NCBI GenBank assembly: GCA_964408235.1
Contig: CAYOYN010000003.1
Location: forward strand, 1-64,000
Origin: SICU01 sp964408235
GTDB lineage: Archaea > Nanobdellota > Nanobdellia > Pacearchaeales > GW2011-AR1
DNA length: 64,000 bases
Reading direction: 5' to 3'
Of this stretch, positions 1 to 7,123 are shown in pieces. Below the pieces are notes generated by a model, which had not been told where the DNA came from, did no database searches, and was given only the letters and a program-made list of their open reading frames with translations. A program made the translations under genes and the position numbers. Position 1 is the first letter of the stretch. Each line of letters starts with the position of its first letter.

Positions 1-55
1 TACTAATTATTATTCCTAAAAATCCTCCAGTAAAACCTGCTTTTATGAAACCCAT
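1..55 (-). CDS. Membrane protein, N-terminus only (runs off window)
   Basis: A minus-strand frame opens with ATG at 55, one base after the stop of the FAD oxidoreductase at 57, and continues to the window edge. The visible peptide begins MGFIKAGFTGGFLGIII, a glycine-rich hydrophobic stretch typical of a first membrane helix. The spacing suggests it is the last visible gene of the 2391-1 operon. Too little is visible to name a family. Confidence 0.45.
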   Translation of the reverse strand, partial: MGFIKAGFTGGFLGIIIS

Positions 56-56
56 A

Positions 57-1238
57 TCACTTCTTGTTCCAGGCTTTTTTAAGTATTTGGCCCAATATAG
101 ACTTTTGCCCCATTAGGACATGGGCTATGTGGTGTGCTGATAAAACGCATACTACTTGAGAACCTGAACCTGCCACAGAGATCACATTATCTTTTTCGTG
201 AATTACTGGTAGAAGATTTGTGCTAGTCGAAAAAACCCCTGACCAGGCATATTCAGGCTTTATGTTAATCTGAGGAAATAGCTTTTTAGTAAAAGAAACT
301 ATTTGGTGAAGATGATGAGTGTGTGGGGAAATATCATTTGCTTTTCTTTTGATAAATAAATCTCCAAAACCTACCATTAAACGATTCTCTTTTGTTAATT
401 TTACATAGTGGTATTCATCTTCAGTGTCCCAAATAAATTTCTTTTCTACCATTCCGATTTTTTGAAGCTCTTTTTTTGAAAGAGGTTTTGTAATCATAAT
501 GGTAGATTTTCTTATTTTGACATGTGGGTGGCTGTCCTTATCAATACATAAAATTATTTTTTTGTATTTGATCTTTCCTCCTGAAGTTAATGCAATGTTT
601 TTACTATAATTTTTAAGTTTGGTTTTTTCATAAAATCTTACTCCTCTTTTAGAAGTAATTCTAGCAAATTCTTGAACATGTTTTACAGGGTTTACAGATA
701 TACCGTGGTCATAAGATAAAACTGCTTGGTCAAAAATAGGAGTATTAAGTTCTTTTTGCACATCTGGGCCTATTAAAAATTTTGCACGATCATCTAATTC
801 TTTTTCTAGTAAATACTCGTTATTTATGTAAGTATGAGTCTTACTACCTTTAATATTTCCAAAAATGGTATGATTAGGCTCATAATCACAATTCATCCCT
901 TCTCTGGCTATAATATTTCTAACTATCTCTAAACCTCTTTTATTTGCGCGCCAATATTCTAAACCTTTTTTCTTTCCAAGGATACTAACTATTTCTCCTA
1001 AGTCTAATTCTCCCCTTAAAGTTAACATTCCTGCTGAATGGGATGTTGCACCTGCACCTAATGAATCTTTTTCAATTAGAACAACGTTTTTTGCTCCTAA
1101 ATTTGCTAAAAAATAAGCTAATGATACGCCTGAAATTCCTCCCCCAACTATTAGATAATCACATTCTATATCTTCTTTTAACTTTGGATATCCTTTGTAA
1201 CCAGGGTTTTTCCAGAAGACCTCATGTTTTATTGTCAT
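57..1238 (-). CDS. FAD-dependent oxidoreductase, DAO (glycine/D-amino-acid oxidase) family
   Basis: A 393-residue flavoprotein. The N-terminus carries a dinucleotide-binding Rossmann motif (VGGGISG, about residues 31-37) followed by an acidic residue ending the second strand (LIEKD), which would bind the FAD adenosine ribose. A GAGATSHSAGM stretch follows, as in DAO-family enzymes. The C-terminal part has the second FAD-contact region (VAGSGSQVV). The family oxidises amines or amino acids; the substrate cannot be read from sequence. The gene lies 1 base after a saccharopine dehydrogenase-like gene and is probably cotranscribed with it, so a joint role in amino-acid metabolism is plausible but inferred. 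Confidence 0.85.
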   Translation of the reverse strand: MTIKHEVFWKNPGYKGYPKLKEDIECDYLIVGGGISGVSLAYFLANLGAKNVVLIEKDSLGAGATSHSAGMLTLRGELDLGEIVSILGKKKGLEYWRANKRGLEIVRNIIAREGMNCDYEPNHTIFGNIKGSKTHTYINNEYLLEKELDDRAKFLIGPDVQKELNTPIFDQAVLSYDHGISVNPVKHVQEFARITSKRGVRFYEKTKLKNYSKNIALTSGGKIKYKKIILCIDKDSHPHVKIRKSTIMITKPLSKKELQKIGMVEKKFIWDTEDEYHYVKLTKENRLMVGFGDLFIKRKANDISPHTHHLHQIVSFTKKLFPQINIKPEYAWSGVFSTSTNLLPVIHEKDNVISVAGSGSQVVCVLSAHHIAHVLMGQKSILGQILKKAWNKK

Positions 1239-1239
1239 C

Positions 1240-2391
1240 TTAATTTATCTTTTTGCCGTTTTCGTAAATAACCATTTGCCTTTTCTTCAATTCATGAAAG
1301 AATGGTTTTGGAGGAACGACTGCTTCTGGAGCAAAACTACCTCTTTCAGTGATTATCTTTTCTTTAATCATTTGAGCCATAATGCTAGCAGGCATCCCCG
1401 TATCAATATTACAACCTGCATCTTCCCATCCCTTATTTGTACCAACTATACATTCTATAAGAACGTTTTTTGTCTTGCCTTTGTGTTTACCATATAACCT
1501 CAACCATAAATTCTCTTTTTCTTTATAACCTTCTGGGAACTTTAGATCCTTAAGAGTTTGAGTTACAACATCAATTGGCCTTACTTCTACCCCATCAACT
1601 AAAATCTTTTCTCTTTTATCAAAACCAAGATCAATTAACTGTTTGATAACATCAAATGAATGCGGAGGGAATTCTGCATAAAACCTTACATTTTTTAGAC
1701 CTTTATTTTTGAAATAATGGTAGAAAGTATAAGTTTCTGGGTGTCTAACAAACATAGCGTCTTGTTTCCCAACAAATGGTTCTTTTGTTTTGTTTAATGT
1801 TTCTAGAGGCCTAGCTTTTACAAATTTTCCATCTTTTACATTTGTTGAAGGTTCAGTAAATTCCTCGATAATACTTTCCATGGAAAAAGGAACAACAAAT
1901 TTCTTTACATTTGAATTCCAAGCAAATCCAACTTCAATGGTGTGAAGTGAATCAAATTTCTGTGCTGCATGATTTAATAATACATTTCCGATCCCCGGAA
2001 CAGAACCACAACCAGTTATATGAGTAAGATTATTTTTCTTTAAAGATTCATGAAGTGCAAATTGATCTTTAGTCATAGGAATTTCAGAACCGAGGTCAAT
2101 TGAATGCATGCCTGCCTTTATCGAAGCCTTAAGCACATTTAAATTCCAGTCTCCTTCAACGCAATTTACTACAACGTTTGCACCAGATTTCTTAAAAATA
2201 CTAACCATCTTATCTATATCTCTTGCATCAACATGTTCGAAAGAAGCTCTCTTGTGTTTATGTAAAATATGATCTATTCTTTTTTTGTCCCTACCTAAAA
2301 GAAGAACAGAATACCCGTTTTCAAGCAAGTCACGGGTTACTATGCGACCCTGCATACCCGTAGCTCCTATTACAACGAAATCAAACACCAT
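1240..2391 (-). CDS. Saccharopine dehydrogenase-like NAD(P)-binding protein
   Basis: A 383-residue protein with an N-terminal NAD(P)-binding Rossmann fold (VIGATGMQG, residues 7-15) and the length and layout of the saccharopine dehydrogenase/Lys9-like family, including a mid-protein GCGSVPGIGN loop typical of that family. Members are NAD(P)-dependent dehydrogenases of lysine, carboxynorspermidine or related substrates, so the exact reaction is uncertain. A TATA-like element (2400-2418, read on the minus strand) lies about 25 bases before the ATG, so the transcript is probably leaderless. It heads an operon with the FAD oxidoreductase. Confidence 0.8.
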   Translation of the reverse strand: MVFDFVVIGATGMQGRIVTRDLLENGYSVLLLGRDKKRIDHILHKHKRASFEHVDARDIDKMVSIFKKSGANVVVNCVEGDWNLNVLKASIKAGMHSIDLGSEIPMTKDQFALHESLKKNNLTHITGCGSVPGIGNVLLNHAAQKFDSLHTIEVGFAWNSNVKKFVVPFSMESIIEEFTEPSTNVKDGKFVKARPLETLNKTKEPFVGKQDAMFVRHPETYTFYHYFKNKGLKNVRFYAEFPPHSFDVIKQLIDLGFDKREKILVDGVEVRPIDVVTQTLKDLKFPEGYKEKENLWLRLYGKHKGKTKNVLIECIVGTNKGWEDAGCNIDTGMPASIMAQMIKEKIITERGSFAPEAVVPPKPFFHELKKRQMVIYENGKKIN

Positions 2392-2480
2392 CTTTAGAAT
2401 ATATATTATAAAGACTATAAAAAGGTTACTCGAAAGATTAAAATCGGCATGTTTATATTTGGTTTTAGGGTTTATTATAT

Positions 2481-3605
2481 ATGGCTGATCAAAGGCACGT
2501 AGTTACACCTTGGGAAGTTTCTGAAAATGTAGATTATAAAAAATTAATCTCAGATTTCGGAGTTGAAGAAATAAGTGATGAATTGTTAAAAAGATTCGAA
2601 AAAATAACCGGGAAGAATTTTATGTTAGACCGAAAAATATTTTTTGCACATAGAGATTTGAAATGGATTCTTGATGAATATTCAAAAGGGAATAAATTTT
2701 TCCTTTACACTGGTAGATCTCCATCTGGTCCAATTCACCTAGGGCATTTAATGACTTGGCAGTTTACTAAATTTTTGCAGGATGCTTTTGACTGCGAATT
2801 ATATTTTCAATTTCCCGATGAAGAAAAATTTCTTTTTAAAAAAGATATGACTATGGAGGAAACCACAAAATATTTGCATGAGAATATGCTGGACGTAATT
2901 GCTTTGGGATTTAACCCTAAAAAGACACATTTTATCATAGATACCAAACATGCAGATTTACTTTATCCAGAAGCTTGTAAGGTTGCTAAAAAAATTACAT
3001 TCTCAATGGTAAAATCTTCTTTTGGATTCGATGAAAGTACTAATATCGGACAAATTTTTTATACTTCAATGCAGGCTGTTCCGGCATTTTTACCTTCTGT
3101 AATGAAGGCTAAGAAAATTCCTTGTTTGATTCCTCATGCCATTGACCAGGACCCACATTTTAGGTTGACTAGGGACATATTACCTAAACTTGGACACCAT
3201 AAACCTGCTTCAATACAATGTAGCTTTTTGCCCCCATTAACTGGTTCAAGCGGAAAAATGAGTTCTTCAAAGGAAGATACTGCAATTTATACCACAGACA
3301 CTCCAAAAGATGTTGAACGCAAAATAAAGAGGTATGCTTTCTCTGGAGGTCGTGATACACTTGAAGAACACAGGAGACACGGAGGTAACCCTGATATTGA
3401 TGTTTCATTCCAATACTTGAAATATATGTTTGAGCCTGATGACAAAAAATTAAGGGAAATTTATAATTCTTACAAATCAGGAGCGATGACGAGTGGAGAA
3501 TTAAAACAGATTACAATTGATAAAATAAATGAATTCTTGAAAGAACATCAAAAGAAGAGAAATTCTGCTAAAAACAAAATTGACTCTTATATGCTTAAAA
3601 GATGA
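2481..3605 (+). CDS. trpS: Tryptophanyl-tRNA synthetase
   Basis: Class Ic aminoacyl-tRNA synthetase charging tRNA-Trp in the cytosol. The 374-residue length fits archaeal TrpS. The HIGH motif is PSGPIHLGH (HLGH at 86-89) and the KMSKS motif is GKMSSSKED at about residue 259. The archaeal-type N-terminal extension begins MADQRHVVTPWEV. A TATA element (TTATATTT, near 2455) sits about 25 bases before the ATG. The stop overlaps the msrA start (ATGA), so the two are translationally coupled. Confidence 0.97.
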   Translation: MADQRHVVTPWEVSENVDYKKLISDFGVEEISDELLKRFEKITGKNFMLDRKIFFAHRDLKWILDEYSKGNKFFLYTGRSPSGPIHLGHLMTWQFTKFLQDAFDCELYFQFPDEEKFLFKKDMTMEETTKYLHENMLDVIALGFNPKKTHFIIDTKHADLLYPEACKVAKKITFSMVKSSFGFDESTNIGQIFYTSMQAVPAFLPSVMKAKKIPCLIPHAIDQDPHFRLTRDILPKLGHHKPASIQCSFLPPLTGSSGKMSSSKEDTAIYTTDTPKDVERKIKRYAFSGGRDTLEEHRRHGGNPDIDVSFQYLKYMFEPDDKKLREIYNSYKSGAMTSGELKQITIDKINEFLKEHQKKRNSAKNKIDSYMLKR

Positions 3606-4090
3606 AGAAAGTTCAAAAATTGAAAACTGAAGTTGCTATGTTTGGAGCTGGTTGCTTCTGGGGAGTTGAAGAAGCATTTAGAATTTTACCTGGAGTAATA
3701 AGTACTGAAGTAGGATACGCCGGAGGAAATTATGAAAAAGCTAGTTATGAAGACGTGTGTTCTGGAGAAACTGGGCACGCAGAGGTCGTAAAAATAATTT
3801 TTAATCCAAAAGAGATAACTTACTCTAAACTTGTAGATGTTTTCTTTTCATCACACGACCCAACCCAATTAAATAGACAGGGACCAGATATAGGAAATCA
3901 ATATCGCTCGGTAATATTTTACTTTGATGATTCTCAAAAAAAAGATGCTGAAAAAATAATGAAAAAACATAAAGACAAATACTCTAGGCCTATTGCAACA
4001 ATTATTGAGAAGGCCTCAACTTATATAAAGGCTGAAGACTATCATCAAAAGTATCTCTTAAAGAGGGGTAAGGCATCATGTCACATATAA
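3602..4090 (+). CDS. msrA: Peptide-methionine (S)-S-oxide reductase
   Basis: Reduces the S form of methionine sulfoxide in proteins or free methionine. The 162-residue protein carries the GAGCFWGVEEAF signature with catalytic Cys18, the TGHAEVVKI segment, the DPTQLNRQGPDIG-QYRS region and the YHQKY motif of MsrA. A C-terminal Cys in KASCHI could act as the resolving cysteine. It overlaps trpS by 4 bases and the DM13 gene by 13 bases, so it is the middle gene of a tight operon. Confidence 0.96.
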   Translation: MKKVQKLKTEVAMFGAGCFWGVEEAFRILPGVISTEVGYAGGNYEKASYEDVCSGETGHAEVVKIIFNPKEITYSKLVDVFFSSHDPTQLNRQGPDIGNQYRSVIFYFDDSQKKDAEKIMKKHKDKYSRPIATIIEKASTYIKAEDYHQKYLLKRGKASCHI

Positions 4091-4548
4091 AAAACAAAAT
4101 GACCATAGTAGTTGTTGTCTTAATTATTGCAGTAGGCTATCATTTATTTTCTCCATTATTAATAACTACAGAAGCAAATGATGATATCCCTGAAGTAAAT
4201 TATGCCTTAAACTCGATAGGCACTTCGATAAAGCCGGTTGTTGCATCCTTGAGCGGAGACCTAACATCTTTTGAGAAATCTGCTTCTGGAAATGTTGCAG
4301 TTTATGATAATAATGGACAGAAAATTTTAAGGTTTGAAGATTTTGAAATTGTTAATGGTCCCGGATTATCTATATATTTAGCTACAGATATCACTTCTGA
4401 AGACTCAATTGATTTAGGAGAAGTAAAAGCGACTAAGGGTAATGTAAATTATGAACTGCCTGTTAACATAGATTTAGAAAAATATGATACTGTTCTTATT
4501 TGGTGCGAAACTTATAATCGATTATATGGTTACGCCGAATTAAAATAA
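4078..4548 (+). CDS. DM13 domain protein, membrane-anchored
   Basis: A 156-residue protein with an N-terminal membrane segment (about residues 9-27) and one extracytoplasmic DM13 domain: SGNVAVYDNNGQKILRFEDF, then GPGLSIYLATD, then TVLIWCETYNRLYGYAEL. DM13 domains are proposed to be cytochrome-like or redox-active; a conserved Cys is present (VLIWCE). The partial overlap with msrA suggests a shared redox or oxidative-damage theme. The family call is good; the function is not experimentally settled. Confidence 0.8.
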   Translation: MSHIKNKMTIVVVVLIIAVGYHLFSPLLITTEANDDIPEVNYALNSIGTSIKPVVASLSGDLTSFEKSASGNVAVYDNNGQKILRFEDFEIVNGPGLSIYLATDITSEDSIDLGEVKATKGNVNYELPVNIDLEKYDTVLIWCETYNRLYGYAELK

Positions 4549-4571
4549 AATAAAAATTAAAAATTATTAAT

Positions 4572-5045
4572 TCAGCCAATTAAGATTCTGCGTTCTTCTT
4601 CTCTTTTTCTAGAGATTTTTCTACTTGTTTCCATTAGTGCTGGATATAAGCTTTGAGCTCCGGCTTCTGTATAACCTAAAGATTTCATTACACCAAGATA
4701 ATCTGCTTCAGATAATCTTGAACCTTCGTTAAGTCCAAAATAAAGGTGAGTTTCTCTTTCATCTCTTTTTTCATCAATCAATGACTGAAGTTCTGCCCCA
4801 TACTTTGGATGTCTTTTTGAAAACTCGGCTATACCTTCTTTCATTCCACGTGCAACTTCTAGATCTTCAGACTCTACTCTGGCATAAGCCCTTTCACCTT
4901 GATATTTTCCCTTGAAATCTGATAGATCTATGTCCTTTGCTAGTTTTGGCTTTTGTCTTTTTAACTTACCAGATAAACTAGATATTGGGATTTCTATCCT
5001 ATCCATTGCGACAAGTTCGATTATCTGCCTTTCTAAAACTTCCAT
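4572..5045 (-). CDS. Hypothetical protein, charged and helical
   Basis: A 157-residue soluble protein rich in Glu, Arg and Lys, with no family I recognise. It contains an ERAYARVESEDLEVARGMKEG stretch and a basic C-terminus (SRKISRKREEERR). On the minus strand an AGGAGGA sequence (about 5060-5066) precedes the ATG by nearly 20 bases, longer than usual for a Shine-Dalgarno. Convergent with the DM13 gene and divergent from the TrmB gene at 5173. Confidence 0.65.
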   Translation of the reverse strand: MEVLERQIIELVAMDRIEIPISSLSGKLKRQKPKLAKDIDLSDFKGKYQGERAYARVESEDLEVARGMKEGIAEFSKRHPKYGAELQSLIDEKRDERETHLYFGLNEGSRLSEADYLGVMKSLGYTEAGAQSLYPALMETSRKISRKREEERRILIG

Positions 5046-5115
5046 TTTGTTTTTTGTTTATTTCCTCCTTACACTTCTTGAAAATATATCAAAAAAATAC
5101 TAAATTAATTTATGA

Positions 5116-5131
5116 GGTGATTTAGTTCACC
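5116..5131. promoter_or_regulatory. Palindromic candidate operator upstream of trmB-like gene
   Basis: GGTGA-TTTAGT-TCACC, a 5-bp inverted repeat with a 6-base spacer. It lies just upstream of an AT-rich TATA-like element (AAATATTAAAAAC, about 5140-5152), which is itself about 25 bases before the ATG at 5173. The position beside the promoter suggests binding by a dimeric regulator, most simply the TrmB protein encoded downstream. It also contains a GGTGA ribosome-site-like core, but no start codon follows closely. Confidence 0.45.
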
Positions 5132-5172
5132 ACACTAGAAAATATTAAAAACTCCTAAAATTGTTTAGATTT

Positions 5173-5865
5173 ATGGATTTAAGGGCTGCTGGATTAACTG
5201 AGAATGAAGAAAAAGTTTATCTTGCTCTAATAGAAATTGGACCAAATCAAGCTGGAAGAATATCAAGAAAAACAGGATTACATAGGAGAACAGTTTACGA
5301 TGTAACGGAAACTCTAATCCAAAAGGGTCTTGTTGGGTATATCCTTGAAAACCATAAAAGAGTCTTTTCTGCAGTAAATCCTCGAAGAATAACTGATTCA
5401 ATGGAACAAAAAAAGAAAGAATTGATGCCTTTTATTTCAGAATTAACTGAAAAATTTAATGCTACAAAAAAGAAAGAGTCTACTAATTTCTATAAGGGAA
5501 AAAATGGTCTTAAGATGGTTTTTGAATCTCAACTTGAATATCCTGAAATATTAATTTTGGGTGCAAATAGAGAAGCTTATGAGAAAATGCCTTACTATTT
5601 TAAATGGTTTAATGAACGTAGAAAAGAAAAGAAAGTTAAAATTAGAGTAATAACTTCTGATAAAAGTATTAATCCAAAAATATTTGCTGAAACTAGGTAC
5701 CTTACAGAAAAATATACAGACCACATGGTAATTAACATATATGGTAATAATGTTGCCATGATATTATGGGCTAAGAACCCATTTGCAATAGTTGTTGAAC
5801 AGGAAGAATTTGCTTTAAGTTATAGAAATTATTTTGATATATTATGGAGAGTCGCTAAGAAGTAG
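5173..5865 (+). CDS. TrmB-family transcriptional regulator
   Basis: A 230-residue protein counted from ATG 5173 (a TTG 12 bases upstream is in frame). The N-terminal winged helix reads MDLRAAGLTENEEKVYLALI, then NQAGRISRKTGLHRRTVYD as the recognition region. A helical linker and a C-terminal effector-like domain follow (ILILGANREAYEKM and EQEEFALSYRNYF near the end). TrmB proteins usually sense sugars, but the effector here is unknown. This one is shorter than the two other TrmB proteins in the window. The palindrome at 5116-5131 suggests autoregulation. Confidence 0.85.
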   Translation: MDLRAAGLTENEEKVYLALIEIGPNQAGRISRKTGLHRRTVYDVTETLIQKGLVGYILENHKRVFSAVNPRRITDSMEQKKKELMPFISELTEKFNATKKKESTNFYKGKNGLKMVFESQLEYPEILILGANREAYEKMPYYFKWFNERRKEKKVKIRVITSDKSINPKIFAETRYLTEKYTDHMVINIYGNNVAMILWAKNPFAIVVEQEEFALSYRNYFDILWRVAKK

Positions 5866-5895
5866 ATTTATTAATAAGTAGTTTCTTTTTTGTTT

Positions 5896-6453
5896 ATGAA
5901 AATTATGAAAAATAAAAAAGTTTTAATAGGGTCTGTTATAGCAGTAGTTATAATATTAGCAATAATATTTTCAAATGCAATGGTTTCAAAAACAACTAAA
6001 GTAAAGCTTCAGACAAATAAAGGAGACATAGTTTTAGAGTTATATACTGGATCTATGCCAATTACTGCAGGAAATTTTGTTAAACTTGTTAAAGAAGGAT
6101 TTTACGATGGAGTAATATTCCACAGAATTATTCCAGGATTTATGATCCAAGGAGGAGACCCAACAGGAACTGGAATGGGTGGCCCAGGATATAAAATAAA
6201 GGATGAATTTACTGGAACTAACCTTGATGAGAATGACAGAGGCACTATTTCTATGGCTAACGCTGGACCTAACACCGGAGGTTCACAGTTCTTCATTAAT
6301 TTAGTGGATAATAACTTCTTAGATGGTAGACACCCTGTTTTTGGTAAGGTTATTGAAGGCTTGGAAGTTGTAGATTTGATATCTAATGTAGAAACAGATT
6401 CTCAAGATAGACCTGTTGAAGAGATTAAGATAATTAGTGCGAAGGTTATTTAG
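5896..6453 (+). CDS. Cyclophilin-type peptidyl-prolyl isomerase, membrane-anchored
   Basis: Catalyses proline cis-trans isomerisation. After a short basic N-terminus there is one membrane helix (about residues 8-26), so the catalytic domain should face outside. Cyclophilin signatures are clear: FHRIIPGFMIQGGDPTGTG, GTISMANAGPNTGGSQFFI and HPVFGKVIEG. The catalytic Arg of FHRI is present. I chose ATG 5896 over an in-frame TTG at 5890. Probably helps fold exported proteins, fitting the many surface proteins nearby. Confidence 0.93.
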   Translation: MKIMKNKKVLIGSVIAVVIILAIIFSNAMVSKTTKVKLQTNKGDIVLELYTGSMPITAGNFVKLVKEGFYDGVIFHRIIPGFMIQGGDPTGTGMGGPGYKIKDEFTGTNLDENDRGTISMANAGPNTGGSQFFINLVDNNFLDGRHPVFGKVIEGLEVVDLISNVETDSQDRPVEEIKIISAKVI

Positions 6454-6461
6454 GAAAATCC

Positions 6462-6833
6462 ATGAAAATAAAAGACTTGATGAAAAAGCCAGTTGTTACT
6501 GAACGAGATGTTACTCTCTCTGATGCTGCTAGCGTAATGAATAAATTTAAGATAAACAGCTTAATAGTTGAAAAAGATGGTAAAATCATAGGGATCATCA
6601 CGCACCATGATTTAATCAGGTATTTTGGACAAAATAAGAAAGTTTCTGAGGTGATGACTAAAAATGTACTTACCTTAAAAGAAGAAGATAAAATACAAAG
6701 AGCAATAGAATTAGTAAGGGAAAAAGAGGTAGGAATATTCCCGGTCGTAAATCAAAAGGGGAAACTTGTAGGAATCCTAGACTCCAAAGATTTACTAAAA
6801 GTCTGGGATGATGACGACTTCTTGATTGATTAA
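6462..6833 (+). CDS. Tandem CBS-domain protein
   Basis: A 123-residue protein consisting of two CBS domains: MKIKDLMKKPVVTERD and EVMTKNVLTLKEED open the two repeats, and each ends in the typical VDKxGKxxGIxxxxDL-like pattern (GKIIGIITHHDLIRYF; GKLVGILDSKDLLKVW). CBS pairs bind adenosyl nucleotides and regulate partner proteins; the partner is unknown. It starts 8 bases after the cyclophilin gene and ends 1 base before the next small gene, suggesting one operon. Confidence 0.9.
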   Translation: MKIKDLMKKPVVTERDVTLSDAASVMNKFKINSLIVEKDGKIIGIITHHDLIRYFGQNKKVSEVMTKNVLTLKEEDKIQRAIELVREKEVGIFPVVNQKGKLVGILDSKDLLKVWDDDDFLID

Positions 6834-6834
6834 A

Positions 6835-7086
6835 ATGATTTTCTACTTATTGATCTTAATGCTAGCTGTCCCTACCGGATTTGTTATAGCTAAACTAGCC
6901 CATGATGAATTAATACAAGGATTTGTTTACCTAAAGGCCCTTACAATAATCTCCTTTGTTTTAATGGGAATATTTTCTTTTTATAATGAGGTCATCACAG
7001 TTTCTCTAGGATTCATCTCAATTGTAAGTTACATTAGTGTTATAAAAAGATATGATAAACGTTGGGCTAAAGAGAGAAATAGATAA
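6835..7086 (+). CDS. Small membrane protein
   Basis: An 83-residue protein with two to three hydrophobic helices (MIFYLLILMLAVPTGFVIA near the N-terminus and a later AVITVSLGFISIV-like stretch) and a basic C-terminal tail (KRYDKRWAKERNR). ATG 6835 is preferred over TTG 6826 because it follows the CBS stop by one base. No family recognised. Confidence 0.7.
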   Translation: MIFYLLILMLAVPTGFVIAKLAHDELIQGFVYLKALTIISFVLMGIFSFYNEVITVSLGFISIVSYISVIKRYDKRWAKERNR

Positions 7087-7123
7087 AAGTAAGATATAAA
7101 AGGTAGTTTTAGAGAATATTATT

